Positions 43,326 through 54,450 of a DNA stretch of 64,000 bases are shown here, piece after piece. The translations under genes and the position numbers were made by a program. Under the pieces are notes generated by a model that saw only the letters and a program-made list of their open reading frames with translations, was not told where the DNA came from and did not search any database. The stretch spans positions 1,612,001 to 1,676,000 of the forward strand of contig NC_020514.1 in NCBI RefSeq assembly GCF_000347635.1, read 5' to 3'. The first letter of the stretch is position 1; each line of letters starts with the position of its first letter. The DNA comes from Paraglaciecola psychrophila 170 (GTDB lineage Bacteria; Pseudomonadota; Gammaproteobacteria; Enterobacterales; Alteromonadaceae).

Positions 43326-43976
43326 ATGAAAATCAATTTTATACAATGCTTGCATGTATACCTGATAGTAACCTTTTCGACATTACTCATCGCCGCAGAG
43401 GAACCAGAAATTTCTGGTCTACAAAATATATTTAATGACACCAATTTGATCTCTGAGTTAAGGCAAGGCGGCTATATTTTGTATTTTCGGCATGGCAAAA
43501 CTAATCACGATACTTATGATACGGATCGAATAAATTTAAAAAATTGTTCGACCCAACGTTTATTATCGGAAGAAGGGCGCAAAGAAATGACTTGGGTAGG
43601 TAATACCATAAGGCGACTGGATATCAAGATTGGTACTATCGTCAGCAGCCCTTATTGCCGTTCTATTGATACTGCGACTCGTGCATTTGGTCGCACCGAG
43701 GTCAATAATGACTTAAAACATACTATTACTGCAGACCAAGCGACGATAATTCACCAGGCCCAAGCGCTTAAGAAAATGCTATCAAGATTCCCCGATACTA
43801 TTGGAACCAATGATGTTTTGTCTGCACATACCGCCAATCTACAAGAAGCTGCAAGGATCTGGCCCAAGCCTGAGGGTGTGGCTATTGTCTTTAAACCACA
43901 AGGCAATTCATTCAAGTATATTGCGACTATTCGACCTACAGATTGGCAAAGACTGCTTACGGTCGCGGGTTATTAA
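43326..43976 (+). CDS. Histidine phosphatase superfamily protein, secreted
   Basis: A 216-residue protein from ATG 43326 with a signal peptide (INFIQCLHVYLIVTFSTLLIAAEEP). The phosphohistidine motif is ILYFRHGKTNHD, followed by TIVSSPYCRSIDTATRAFG (a second substrate-binding Arg) and a C-terminal DVLSAHTANLQEAA with the second catalytic His. This is branch-1-like, small, periplasmic, of a type often annotated as lipopolysaccharide-core or general phosphatase. The ribosome site is weak, and GTG 43290 is an alternative start. The final WPKPEGVAIVFKPQGN closing strand is typical of this secreted group. Confidence 0.85.
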   Translation: MKINFIQCLHVYLIVTFSTLLIAAEEPEISGLQNIFNDTNLISELRQGGYILYFRHGKTNHDTYDTDRINLKNCSTQRLLSEEGRKEMTWVGNTIRRLDIKIGTIVSSPYCRSIDTATRAFGRTEVNNDLKHTITADQATIIHQAQALKKMLSRFPDTIGTNDVLSAHTANLQEAARIWPKPEGVAIVFKPQGNSFKYIATIRPTDWQRLLTVAGY

Positions 43977-44033
43977 TACAGCAACGGCCTATGGATAATT
44001 GATTATGCTAAATTTCGAAATGCAAACTTTAAA

Positions 44034-46610
44034 ATGAACTGGCTATCCAATTTATCCATTCGATTCAAATTTCTGTTATTACCGGCAATTGCAATACTGC
44101 TGTTAATACCATTGAGTCTTACCTTTCTCACTGAGCAGAAATCAGAATACGCATTACTGGTACAGATCGAACGTGAACATATTCCAAAGATGCAGACACT
44201 ATCCAGACTATTTTCTGATTTTTCTACTAACCATGTTCGTTTCATCAGCCTGTTGGCATCTGCGCTTAAAGAGAATCTTTCCGAAGAAGAGTTTTATGCG
44301 ATTGGTCGGGAGCACATTTCCATATTGAATAGCATTATAAATGACTTCGAAAAAATGAAAGCCAGTTTAGACCTACTTCAGCATCAAACGTTGCTCTATT
44401 CTAATTTAAAATCCGAACTTGAAGCCTATTGAGACCAAATGGGTTCCACGGTATTGATGTCTTCAGTCAAGATTGATTTAATCGTGAGATTTATGCTACG
44501 TGCGAATGAGTCATATGATAAAGCCAATACTCAATTCCTTAATTTCATTGATAACTCACAGATAATAACCGAATACTCGGTGATTAATGCGAGGAAAAAT
44601 CTCGATAACATTCGCAATCATCTTTTTATGGCCCTAGGCGCTACGCTGTTTTTTATCATTGTCGCCAGTTTTAAACTTTCCCAGATATTTCTTAGTGACA
44701 TAAAGATCATAATTTCCAGTTTGAGTGGTCTTGCTGATGGAAACACTAATATCCCAATACCGAGGGGGGAAAGAAAAGACGAATTAGGTATCGTTAACCA
44801 TGTACTCGAAGTGTTCCGAGAAGCTTTAATCAGGCGTGATGTGGTGGAAGTTCAATTAAATAAAGAAATTAGCAAGCGAAAGCAAACGGAAATGTCAGTT
44901 CGCAAAACCGAGGAGCGCTTTCGTGCTTTATACGAAGACAATCCGTTAATACTTTTTACTATTGACCAAGATGGCAAAATTCTGTCTCTTAACCGACGCG
45001 GTGCTTCTCAATTTGGTTTTTCATCGGATGAACTGCTAGGTTCGTCGATTTTTAAACTAGTGATGTCGGATGATCTCGGAGATGCCAAAAAAATGATTCA
45101 ACAGTGTACCAGTTTGCCGGGTACAAGGAGGCAACTGACACTTCGCAATACTCACAAAAATGGCAATATAATCTGGTTGCGCGAAACGGCACAAGCCATT
45201 AAGTATAATAACAACGATAGTGAACGTTCCGAGATAATGCTGGCCTGTGAGGATGTTACCGAAGCTCAAGATTTATCGGCGAAGCTATCCTACCAAGCGA
45301 CACATGATGAGCTTACAGAGCTGGTCAATCGTTGGGAATTTGAGCGACGGGTGACACGAACGCTGGAAACGGCAAAGAACGAAAAAAAGCAACACGTACT
45401 TTGTTACATAGACTTGGACCATTTCAAAATAATCAATGATACTTATGGGCATGCGGCTGGCGATCAACTCTTGATACAGATAACTAAGGAGTTACAAAAA
45501 CATATACGCTCACGTGATACGATAGCCAGACTCGGCGGTGATGAATTTGGCATTCTGTTCGAACTTTGCTCAATGGCTGCCGGTCTGCGTGCCGCCAACG
45601 TTTTGGTTAAAGCCATTGAAGCATTCCGCTTTCCTTGGGGCAATCATGTATTCCGTATCGGTAGTAGCATAGGTGTTGTCGAAATTAATGAGCTCTCAGT
45701 TGACTACGGAACGCTCTTGTCAGAGGTTGATACCGCCTGTTATCTAGCCAAGGATCTCGGCGGAAATCGTGTGCAGGCTCATGAAGCCAATAGTGAACAA
45801 TTGGCAAAAAGGAGAGGACAGATGTTCTGGGCCAATCAAATTCCAAAGGCGATCGAAGCAAACCAGTTCGAACTTTATTACCAAACGATAAGTCCACTGA
45901 ATAAAAGCAATGAGTTGCACATAGAATTATTAATTAGGTTCAGAAATGAGCAAGATGAAATTATTTCTCCAGCTGTTTTTTTACCCGCTGCGGAACGTTA
46001 TCATTTATCCAGCAGCATTGATAAGTGGGTAGTTAATCGTGCTTTTTCTATGTTAAATAAAATGAAAAAGGACGCACCAATTATCGGACAGTGTTCGATT
46101 AACTTGTCGGGTACCTCAATGGGCAATGCAGATTTTCTCCAATTCTTGCTAAAGAAAACTGATGAATTTAAAATTCAACCCAATCATATCTGTTTTGAAA
46201 TAACTGAGACGGCAATTATCTCAAACTTGCACGCTGCAAAAAAATTCATGATGAGATTGCGCGATAAAGGCTTTATGTTTGCGCTGGATGATTTTGGCAC
46301 GGGTCTATCCTCTTACGAGTACCTAAAAGAATTACCGGTCGACAAACTCAAAATTGATGGTGTCTTTATTAGAGATATCGATAAGGATCCGATAAAACAG
46401 GCAATGGTCAAGTCGATTAATGAGATTGGTCACGTTATGGGTTTAGAAACTATTGCTGAATTTGTTGAAACAAAATCAATTTTGGATATGTTGAAAGAGA
46501 TTCAGGTTGATTACGCACAAGGTTACTATATTTCCAAACCACAACCTTTTGCCAATATTGCTGCGATAGAGAAATCCGAACAGTTGCCTGCCATTTCTAA
46601 GGCAGACTAA
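44034..46610 (+). pseudogene. PAS-GGDEF-EAL protein with one in-frame TGA
   Basis: A single frame of 858 codons is interrupted only by TGA at 44430-44432 (codon 133, LEAY-stop-DQMGS). The order is: membrane helix, periplasmic sensor (30-190), second helix (ALGATLFFIIVASF), HAMP-like linker, PAS (about 290-400), GGDEF near 500 (ARLGGDEFGI, with RSRD as I-site) and EAL (from 600). The EAL core has ELL for EAL but keeps Glu, SINLSG, FEITETA, DDFGTG, LKIDGVF and TIAEFVE. Both catalytic domains look active. With TGA read as stop, a product restarting at ATG 44439 would lose the first helix and half the sensor. TGA could be a TGG mutation. Confidence 0.85.
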
Positions 46611-46774
46611 AATACACAAAACTCATAAAACGCTTTTAAGTAACTATGGTTCAATACAATTCTATTTGTAAGTTTCATTGGGAACATGCAATAGAATATT
46701 TTAGTGAGTTTTACCCTGAATGTTGCCACAGCGTGGCGAATAGCATCAACAACTACTTGCGAAGCCGCGCTAAC

Positions 46775-48217
46775 TCAGTCAGGTATTTTATTCTCTGCCG
46801 CATGATTTTTTGCTGCTAACTTCTGTAAATTTGGTAAGGCGGCAATAGTTGCGTTACGGATTTGCCCCGCGTCATGTCGTACGCTCTCGCTTACATTAGC
46901 CATTGCATGCTTCATTCTTTGTGCAGGATCAAGTCGAGCAGAGTTGAGGAAATTCATGATTGCAGGGTTCTTCGACCAAAGCATTCGGTTCATCACATTG
47001 CCCAACATCGCCTGCGGATAATCCCCAGGTGTATCCGTCATTTGTATCGGCATAGCGAGGGCGTTCTTTTCCTCATTGCTTTCAAATGTTGCTTCGATAA
47101 ATCCAGCGATTGATGCGCTCAGTGAGACCAAGGGTACTTGCAAGATGGCAGGTGTTATTCGATTACCTTCCCAGATTGGCTTAACAGCTGAACGCTTAGC
47201 GGCGGTTGCAGTGCAATCAATGAACAACGAATCAACAGGTACCTCTGCGTCGCCATCCAGCCCGTGTAAAAAGCCAGGTTCAATTAAGCTAACCCGTCCA
47301 ATTTTAATTATATGTTTGATTTGCCGCAGTAAATCGACTTCGCCTTCAGAGATTGTCGGATAATGAAACTTGCTGGGTAGGCTACTTTGGTCAAGTCGGA
47401 ACATATGACCATGTTTTTCCAAATGCAGGAAGATTTCATCACCGCTAGTGGCAGTTGCGCCAATACGCATTTGTTCTAGCTGCCAACCAATACTGTTGCC
47501 TGCGAATTGTGAACCAGGCTGGGTAGAAGCACGGTTGATCAACCAGGTTTCACGAGGGCGAACCCAGCTTATACTGGACGCTTCAACACCCATATTCATC
47601 AGCCAAACGCCCACATCCATGGCAGTTTTACCACCGCCCATTATGACATAATGCCCAGGGGGCTTCGCATCGGTTATCCAAGCTTCGGGCAGTTTGCCAG
47701 GTGTGGTCAAACGCACGCCATCAGCGATTTCAAACTTGCGTTTGTGAGTGGCAGGAACAGAGGCGGTCCAAGCACTGCCATCAACCACTTTACGGCGAAC
47801 ATTTACGCGGGTTTTCTTACCTGAAATACTTGACACAATGGTGTGTTCGCCATTAGTACCTTCTTGATACTTTGACATCGGGAAGTAACTAACGCGTCCA
47901 CTTGGAATGAAGCGTTGTTGCATTGCTTGTTCAAAATAACTGAGTACTTGAGTTCCCGTGGCGAGCTTGTAATAACCTTTATTGGGACCGTCTGTGTCGA
48001 TAAGATCATCACCCAAACTCATTGAGTTGATACCATAAGTCGCACTAGGCTGATGCAGTGTCACAAAGGGATAAGCGACATTCCAGTGTCCACCTGGTTT
48101 TGGATGCTGATCAACAAAAGTGATATGTGCATCACTATATTCAAGCAACGAATCCGCAAAAGACAAGCTAAGTGCGCCCGTTCCAACGATCAAATAATCA
48201 GTGTCAATCTCATACAT
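46775..48217 (-). CDS. FAD/NAD(P)-binding oxidoreductase
   Basis: A 480-residue flavoprotein. The N-terminal FAD-binding Rossmann is DYLIVGTGALSLSFADSLLE, then FVDQHPKPGGHWNVAYPFVTLHQPSATYG. A second nucleotide-binding motif is YVIMGGGKTAMDVGVWLMNMG. This arrangement is seen in flavin monooxygenase and lycopene-type oxidoreductase relatives, but the FMO fingerprint (FxGxxxHxxxF) is not present, so the reaction is undefined. No membrane segment is present. On its 5' side lie an IS3 remnant and a dead MFS transporter. Confidence 0.8.
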   Translation of the reverse strand: MYEIDTDYLIVGTGALSLSFADSLLEYSDAHITFVDQHPKPGGHWNVAYPFVTLHQPSATYGINSMSLGDDLIDTDGPNKGYYKLATGTQVLSYFEQAMQQRFIPSGRVSYFPMSKYQEGTNGEHTIVSSISGKKTRVNVRRKVVDGSAWTASVPATHKRKFEIADGVRLTTPGKLPEAWITDAKPPGHYVIMGGGKTAMDVGVWLMNMGVEASSISWVRPRETWLINRASTQPGSQFAGNSIGWQLEQMRIGATATSGDEIFLHLEKHGHMFRLDQSSLPSKFHYPTISEGEVDLLRQIKHIIKIGRVSLIEPGFLHGLDGDAEVPVDSLFIDCTATAAKRSAVKPIWEGNRITPAILQVPLVSLSASIAGFIEATFESNEEKNALAMPIQMTDTPGDYPQAMLGNVMNRMLWSKNPAIMNFLNSARLDPAQRMKHAMANVSESVRHDAGQIRNATIAALPNLQKLAAKNHAAENKIPD

Positions 48218-48589
48218 GCACGTATTCCAATTTTTATCTGCTTCAGTCTAGTCAGGATAAACGCAATTCCTGACCTATACAACAAACCTAGAATAAGACA
48301 ATACTAATTTTATTTGATGGGTAAAGTTTAATGGATACAGAAAATTTATAAATTCTGAAACAGTGCTAAATTGAGATACAAAAAAGTTCAAGACAAATAA
48401 CACCTGATAGGCTGCCAGTAATGAGTCGTGATAGAACAATGGGTAATTCAGGATGAGATTTAATCATTAAGCAGTCAACAAAAACTGCCCCCGATTTAGC
48501 TTTAACTTTGTGTTCAATGTTTATTTTATAAAACTCTAGGCCAAGTTAGATGTGAAAAGTGTGCATTACTTTATATCTACAAGACAATA
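48218..48589. other. Intergenic region without gene
   Basis: This contains the 5' region of the flavoprotein gene and nothing else that I can assign. Confidence 0.45.
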
Positions 48590-48935
48590 TGCAACGACTG
48601 TTTTGGTCAAGTCCAACCGACACTCTCTAAAGGAATGTTCATACTCAATGAGTGATTGATCGCCGCTCGACGAATGCAACCGCTTTAATAATTATCTAGA
48701 GTGTTTACTCCAAATATCACTATGAAATACTAAACCCTTTGGAGGCTGTCGTAAGTGATGGGCTTTCAAAAAAGTTTGTTCAATTAAGCAAGTCGTTATA
48801 CGTTTTGACGTGCTCCAACCAACAATGCGACGACCAAATGAGTCCATTACGATTGCCAAGTATTGCCAGCCTTCACCTGTTTTCAAATATCTCACATTGC
48901 ATGCCAACTTTTGGTTGAGGCTTAGCGGATTAAAA
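48590..48935 (-). pseudogene. IS3-family transposase (OrfB) remnant
   Basis: Read on the minus strand: NPLSLNQKLACNVRYLKTGEGWQYLAIVMDSFGRRIVGWSTSKRITTCLIEQTFLKAHHLRQPPKGLVFHSD, the first part of the rve integrase core (the first Asp is lost: ACNVRYLKT for GDVTYLKT). After a gap the C-terminal LKRLHSSSGDQSLIEYEHSF follows near 48600-48670. The central part with the second Asp-Glu is deleted. No inverted ends were found. Confidence 0.85.
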
Positions 48936-49005
48936 GTAAAAAGACCGCTAACTTCTTTAAGGTTGCAGTCTTGTTTTGTTCGATATTTATTGCAGGTCTA
49001 AAGCG

Positions 49006-50361
49006 TTATTTGACTAAAGTGGATGAAAATTTACTCTCTCTCATCATTTTGTTGTTGCGTTCTTCAGCCTCAGCCCAATCTTTAGGCAGCGTTTTGGCAG
49101 CCCAAAAGAATGCAATGATAGAGATAATGTAGGGCACAACTTATGATGTAATCGCAAGACGTAACGCATGCACTTCTCCATAGTGTCCTGTTAATGCAGA
49201 GCTTAAGAGACCAATATAGCTTGGGCCTCCACCCAGCGCTATTAGATTTAATATTAAAAAGAATAATGCGGTAGACATTGCTCGCATGTTAATCGGTGCA
49301 AGTGTTTGTGCTGCAGCAAAACTAGGGCCTAAATATACGCCGGCAGAAATGAGATATACAGTAATCAGAGCTAAGTGCAGATATATGTTCTGCACCCAAA
49401 ATGCCCCAATTAGAGCGGGCACGCCGATTATAAGCACAGCGCCGGGCAACCAACCATATGCGCTGATATTTTTTTTAGCTAATTTCTCGGTGATTACGGC
49501 GCCATAGTAGGTGCCTGCGCCATAACCAACAAGGTGAATCGAGCCAAGCATTAACATCAACCAACGAAACTTCCCATTACCAACGCCTGGTGCATATTCT
49601 GGGAGAAAACGAACAATATAATCGACTCCCCAGTTCGCCACAGCATAGCCTCCAAAACTGACCCAGGCGATACCCATGCACATAGCCCACCAGCTCGGAA
49701 TTTTAGCTAATGTTTTGATCGATTTTCCAATGCTTACAGGCTCTAAGACAATGTTATCACCCTCCATTTGTCCGCGTTTTGGTTCGCGTACTGCCAGCGC
49801 AATAATTAACGCTAAAACGACTCCCGCCACGCCCAACGCAATAAGAGTGCCTCGCCAACCAAGCGTTTCAACTAATATTCCAGCTAGGATATAGGAAAAT
49901 GCGATACCAATTGGAATACCTAACGAGTAAACACCTAGTGCACTTGCGCGTTTTTCCTTTGGGTATAAATCTGAAATTATAGAGTGAGAAGGAGGCGAAC
50001 CGCCAGCTTCGCCAATACCAACACCTGTTCTGGCAATAAGCATGCTTGTAAAGCTATTAGCCATGCCTGTAAACGCGGTAAACAAGCTCCAAAAAAAGAC
50101 TGAAATACTGATGATTTTAATACGGCTATAGCGGTCTGCTAGCCAAGCTATTGGGATGCCAACAGTGGTGTAGAGTAAAGCGAACCCAAAACCTTTGAGA
50201 AGGCCAAGTTGCCAATCTTCGAAACCCAGGTCGGCCTTGATACTGGGAGATAAGGCACCCATGATTTGGCGATCAATAAAACTAAATATATAGGCCAAAG
50301 TGAGTAGCCATAATACAAACCTGCGGTAGTTACTTTACTAGGCAATCTTAGGTTGGCTCAT
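49006..50361 (-). pseudogene. MFS transporter (spinster-like), in-frame stops at both ends
   Basis: One unbroken register of 452 codons: ATG 50361 (MSQPKIA), then TAG and TAA at codons 8-9 (50335-50340), then SNYRRFVLWLLTLAYIFSFIDRQIMGALSPSIKADLGFEDWQLGLLKGF..., a TAA at 49141-49143, and VVPYIISIIAFFWAAKTLPKDWAEAEERN to a final TAA at 49006. IDRQIMGxLSPSIKADLG and GIGEAGGSPPSHSIISDLYP are spinster-type MFS signatures. Twelve helices are predicted; the second stop removes the last helix. A TTG at 50298 could restart translation after the double stop. Substitutions, not indels, explain all three stops. Confidence 0.85.
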
Positions 50362-50542
50362 ACAATATCCTTAGCTTTTATTAATCTATATATCAGACAC
50401 ATCTTTGTGGATCTAGGTATCGAATTATAATTATATTTTAAACATTTATAATGTGTTTGAGGTGAATAATGAGATTAAACCCTAACCTTGATCTATACAA
50501 TGGCTATAGGTGGGTGAAATGTAGTCTTGACATAACCGACTG

Positions 50543-50710
50543 TGGCTAGTTTGAAAAACTAACCACTGAGAGTGTGAAACTGAGACAACATAACAACAAT
50601 AGAGTAGATAACGGATGATTAAAATAAAGTTAGAATGTTCTATTTCAGGAGGGTGAAACTGACAAACATTAAAATAAACCATTGATAATAATGGTTTACT
50701 TTAATGTTTG
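50543..50710. repeat. Two hairpins in the 5' flank of the MFS gene
   Basis: TGGCTAGTTT / AAACTAACCA (50543-50565) is a 10-bp stem with one mismatch and a 3-base loop. CAAACATTAAAATAAACCATT (50663-50683; written here as two parts, CAAACATTAAAA and TAAACCATT) pairs with 50690-50710 in 20 of 21 positions around a 6-base loop. The second could be a terminator or a small mobile palindrome. The rest of 50362-50870 has no gene. Confidence 0.65.
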
Positions 50711-50870
50711 GGTGATGATGCAGACCGCTGATTTACCCGGTAAAGTAACCCAGCAGCCGTCCCCGTTCTGAATTGAAATGGTTCGTTGGCGATGTTTCGC
50801 TCGATACCTGCTTACATAGTCAGCTTCGCTATATAAACATTATTTTTGCTTAATGCTCTTTTGCAAGCCG

Positions 50871-52835
50871 CTAAACCTTATAAGCTTGGATCCTTGCTTT
50901 CATTTCAAGGGTGATTTGCGAAAGTTGCAGACTAGAAGCGGATAACTGTTCTGCACCCACCACCGTTTCTCTGGCTTGGCCATCGATAATTGCGACGTTT
51001 TTGCTAATACTTTGGATGACCAAGCTCTGTTCTCGTGTTGAACTTTCTATCACTCCGGTTACATCGTCCACAGACTTAATGCTCTGGACAATTTTTGCTA
51101 ATACAGCAGAAATTTGTTGAGCATTTGTAACCGCTTCTTTGGCTTGCTGGTTACCACTTTCAATGCTAGAAAATGCTTTTTGGGAGCTGTTTTTTAAGAC
51201 GTCGACTACATCTGATATTTCTTGGGTCGATTGTTGTGTTCGTTTGGCAAGTGTGCGCACTTCATCTGCTACAACTGCAAATCCTCTTCCTTGTTCACCT
51301 GCTCTGGCTGCTTCTATGGCTGCATTTAATGCCAGTAGGTTAGTTTGATCAGCAACTGATTTAATCACGTCTACCATGCCTAAAATATCGCTTACTCTGC
51401 TGTTCAACTCGGTAATTGTGGTACCTACTCGGGCGACTTCTACCGCTGTTTGGGATATACCTTGCATCGAGATTTTGACTGCTTCTTCGCCGTTTACTGT
51501 TTCTTTTGCTGCGGTTTCTGCGCCATCTGATGCGACCAACATATGCTCCGTCACAGATTTTATGCTTGCGCTCATCTCTTCTGTGGCACTGGCTATACTA
51601 GATATCTCTAATTGAAGTCGTTTCAGGTTGACTTTGCTTTGTTCTGTTGCGCAAGCTGCTTGCTCGGTTGCTTCACCAATTTGATCAGCGTTTTCCTGAA
51701 AACTGATAAAGTCAGTTCGGATATTAGTAAAAGTAATATTGATTAACTTAGCTATTATACCTAGTTCATCTTCGGTGATTAGTTCGACTTTGTCTGTTAG
51801 GTCTTTTTCTAAATTTACTTTGTTCATAAATCTATTAATTTCAAAAGACTGTAACGCTCTTAATCTGACCGTGCTAAAGACCGCATAAGCGACGGCTAAC
51901 ATTAAAATCAACACTAAAGATTCAGATACGATAACAAAAAGTCGATTGCTGACATTACCTTGAGCATATAAATTAGCTTCATCAAGCAGTGTTTGTTCTG
52001 TAATCTTAAGTTTATCGATACGAGCTGTTGCGGCTTTGAACCAGTCATTCGGCTCTACGTTGAATCCGTTCATATTGTTTTTAGCAATATCTCTGTAGCC
52101 TTGTACATCACGACTTTCTTTCGATTCAACAAATCGGTTTAATACTTCTTTGAAATCTGACGAAGCGACGGTGTAAGCCGATTTAATGTAGGTTTGTTGT
52201 TTTGTGAGCAATTCAATAAAGCGAGTCATTAATGCTGGAGTGAATTCTTCGCTAGCAAATACACTATTAAGCACAGCACGTTCAATACCTGCTTGTTCTT
52301 TGGCATAAGCGATATTATATAAAATAAGAAATCTTTCGGCTGATGTGGTTTCTTCTAGCTCGGATGCCAAATGTCCATTCAAATCTAAAAGAAGCAGATT
52401 ATTAGCAGTGTAATAGCGCAGTGCTTTTGGCAAAGTGATACTTAAAGCATCTACTTGTTGCCGGATGATTTGTAATTGACCTAGGTCGTTGAAAAGTTGT
52501 TGCATCGTTTTGTTGATCTGTTGCTGATAATCGATATCGACCATAAAACTTTTTAGGCTGTTGACTTCTTTGTCAGTTAACGTCCTTTGATTTTTGAGTT
52601 CAGAAACAAACTCACTGCCTTTTGAACCAATAAAACCTGCAGACATGCCCCGCTCTTTTTGCAATTCATGTACAAGTTGACTGGTAATAGTGACTAACCT
52701 AACATTAGAAATTGTTTTATTTGCCTGCTCGAGGTCGTGGTAAGCACGAAAAATATTTGCTGTGATAAATATCAGTAAAACAGCAACAGGAATCAGTGTT
52801 AACAAAGACAGGTATCTAGATAACCAACGTTTCAT
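50871..52835 (-). CDS. Methyl-accepting chemotaxis protein with NIT sensor domain
   Basis: A 654-residue transmembrane receptor. The first helix is [19 protein letters not shown], and the second (about 290-315) is [22 protein letters not shown]. Between them is a NIT (nitrate/nitrite-sensing) domain opened by [26 protein letters not shown]-like linker and a full MCP signalling domain follow; its tip reads [45 protein letters not shown]. It would relay ligand binding to CheW/CheA. No chemotaxis gene is adjacent, as is usual for dispersed receptors. The C-terminus lacks an obvious CheR-binding pentapeptide. Confidence 0.93.
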   Translation of the reverse strand: MKRWLSRYLSLLTLIPVAVLLIFITANIFRAYHDLEQANKTISNVRLVTITSQLVHELQKERGMSAGFIGSKGSEFVSELKNQRTLTDKEVNSLKSFMVDIDYQQQINKTMQQLFNDLGQLQIIRQQVDALSITLPKALRYYTANNLLLLDLNGHLASELEETTSAERFLILYNIAYAKEQAGIERAVLNSVFASEEFTPALMTRFIELLTKQQTYIKSAYTVASSDFKEVLNRFVESKESRDVQGYRDIAKNNMNGFNVEPNDWFKAATARIDKLKITEQTLLDEANLYAQGNVSNRLFVIVSESLVLILMLAVAYAVFSTVRLRALQSFEINRFMNKVNLEKDLTDKVELITEDELGIIAKLINITFTNIRTDFISFQENADQIGEATEQAACATEQSKVNLKRLQLEISSIASATEEMSASIKSVTEHMLVASDGAETAAKETVNGEEAVKISMQGISQTAVEVARVGTTITELNSRVSDILGMVDVIKSVADQTNLLALNAAIEAARAGEQGRGFAVVADEVRTLAKRTQQSTQEISDVVDVLKNSSQKAFSSIESGNQQAKEAVTNAQQISAVLAKIVQSIKSVDDVTGVIESSTREQSLVIQSISKNVAIIDGQARETVVGAEQLSASSLQLSQITLEMKARIQAYKV

Positions 52836-53072
52836 ATTGTATCCGATGAAGGGTTTTTAATATGGTGATAGTACTACTAAGGTCATGAACGGAACATTTA
52901 TTTTAATTTATGGCTAATTAGCGTTCACCCACTAAAAATTGATAAACTCTATTAAAAACATGAGCTAAGGATGACTCTTCAATCGAATACTGTCTCAGCT
53001 TACTAGACTAAAGTATTAGAATGTAATCGATTGAATTGTCATCACCGCATGTTTTTTTACCGTCCTTTTTTA

Positions 53073-54338
53073 TTATTCGATAAGCTCAAAGGTTAACCCC
53101 GCATGATTTTCTAAACGTGTTATTAATTTAGTTCCAAAAATACTAGCGGGTGTCCAGAACCCACCAGACACATTTTTTTTACTGATATCTTGCACTAAAC
53201 ATGTAGCGGCTTGACCTAACATTTTAGCGGTAGAGCCATAACCTGGATCTTGGTCTCCTGTCACTTTACAGCGAATTTCTTGGCCACTATCAGTTTTGCC
53301 GTAAAAACGTAAATCGTAAAACCCTTTTTCTTGAGCATCTAGGCTTGGGCCTTCACCGGGTTTTGGTAACATAAATCGTTCCATTGCCCAGCGAGTAGGC
53401 GGTATAACGGCAGCCATAGCAAAGCTACCTAATCCCACACCTACGCCTGCCGCTATACCACTGCCGATTAGGCCCTTCCCAGTCAACATGGCTTCGTTGT
53501 ATTCAAAATGTGGGCTGTAGCCACCTGCTATCAATGCATTACTTCTGTGCACAATGCGGGTGTTAATGACCGCCATCACAAAAGGAGCCACCCAGCTGTT
53601 AAAGTCGTTATCATATTGTGGACGATTCATATTGTTTTGACGTAATTTGTTACCGTGATTTGGCGGGCAAATCGCATATGGGTTAGCTAAAACCTTACGC
53701 AGGGCAGGGTTACTGGCCACTTCTTTAAATATATTGGTCATGCTAGCTACTGTGCCGCCTGATGCTGCCCCCTTCATCTTCTTGACGCGCATTTTGATAC
53801 TACTGCAAGTTTCACCAAACTTTTGTTTCGCATGTTGTTGTAAAAAATACACACCTAAATCAGAGGGTACAGAGTCAAAACCACAACTATTTACAATACG
53901 GGCACCGCTTATTTTAGCCAGGTCTTCATAACGCTCTAACATTTTGGCTATCCAATGCACTTCACCCGTCAAATCACAATAGTCGGTGCCTAACGCCACG
54001 CAGGTTTTTACTAGTGGCTCACCATATAAAGCATAAGGACCGACAGTGGAAATTACTACTCGGGTGGCACTACAAAGCGAGTGAAGACTGTCTTCATCCG
54101 CGGCATCAGCGACTATAATATCAAGTGCTTCCCCCGCGATACCCAACGATAATTTCAATTCGTTTAGTTTGCTTTGTGAGCGCCCGGCAATAGCCCATTT
54201 AAGTTCGCCTTCAACGGAAAATTGAGCCAGCATGTATCGCGTTAGTATTTGCCCAACAAAGCTGGTGGCACCAAATATTATAATGTCAAACTTAGGGGGA
54301 GTGTCTTGCATAGTATTTTTTGCCTCTGAGGAAATCAT
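53073..54338 (-). CDS. Saccharopine dehydrogenase-like / trans-acting enoyl reductase family protein
   Basis: A 421-residue protein (or 412 from ATG 54311, MQDTPPKFD). The Rossmann start is KFDIIIFGATSFVGQILTRYML, then WAIAGRSQSKLNELK, a VVISTVGPYALYGEPLVKTCVALGTDYCDLTGE block and NSCGFDSVPSDLGVYFL. This is the family of saccharopine-dehydrogenase-like oxidoreductases and of mycobacterial trans-acting enoyl reductase. A glycine/alanine-rich hydrophobic stretch (GLIGSGIAAGVGVGLGSFAMAAV) near residue 300 suggests membrane contact. The substrate is probably an acyl or lipid chain. It is divergent from the DUF2855 gene, with a shared 112-bp promoter region. Confidence 0.85.
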   Translation of the reverse strand: MISSEAKNTMQDTPPKFDIIIFGATSFVGQILTRYMLAQFSVEGELKWAIAGRSQSKLNELKLSLGIAGEALDIIVADAADEDSLHSLCSATRVVISTVGPYALYGEPLVKTCVALGTDYCDLTGEVHWIAKMLERYEDLAKISGARIVNSCGFDSVPSDLGVYFLQQHAKQKFGETCSSIKMRVKKMKGAASGGTVASMTNIFKEVASNPALRKVLANPYAICPPNHGNKLRQNNMNRPQYDNDFNSWVAPFVMAVINTRIVHRSNALIAGGYSPHFEYNEAMLTGKGLIGSGIAAGVGVGLGSFAMAAVIPPTRWAMERFMLPKPGEGPSLDAQEKGFYDLRFYGKTDSGQEIRCKVTGDQDPGYGSTAKMLGQAATCLVQDISKKNVSGGFWTPASIFGTKLITRLENHAGLTFELIE

Positions 54339-54450
54339 CTTAGTTTATTTCACAGCATTCAAATTTGTGATGCCTTAACAACACTTTAAAAACTTATACT
54401 GAGTTGTTGATGTAATCTATCAGAATAAATTCACTTTAGGGCGAAACATA

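Noticed and set aside
44430..44432. TGA as selenocysteine codon
   Set aside because: The position is in a periplasmic sensor region, with no adjacent conserved redox motif and no evident SECIS-type hairpin; a Trp mutation is simpler.
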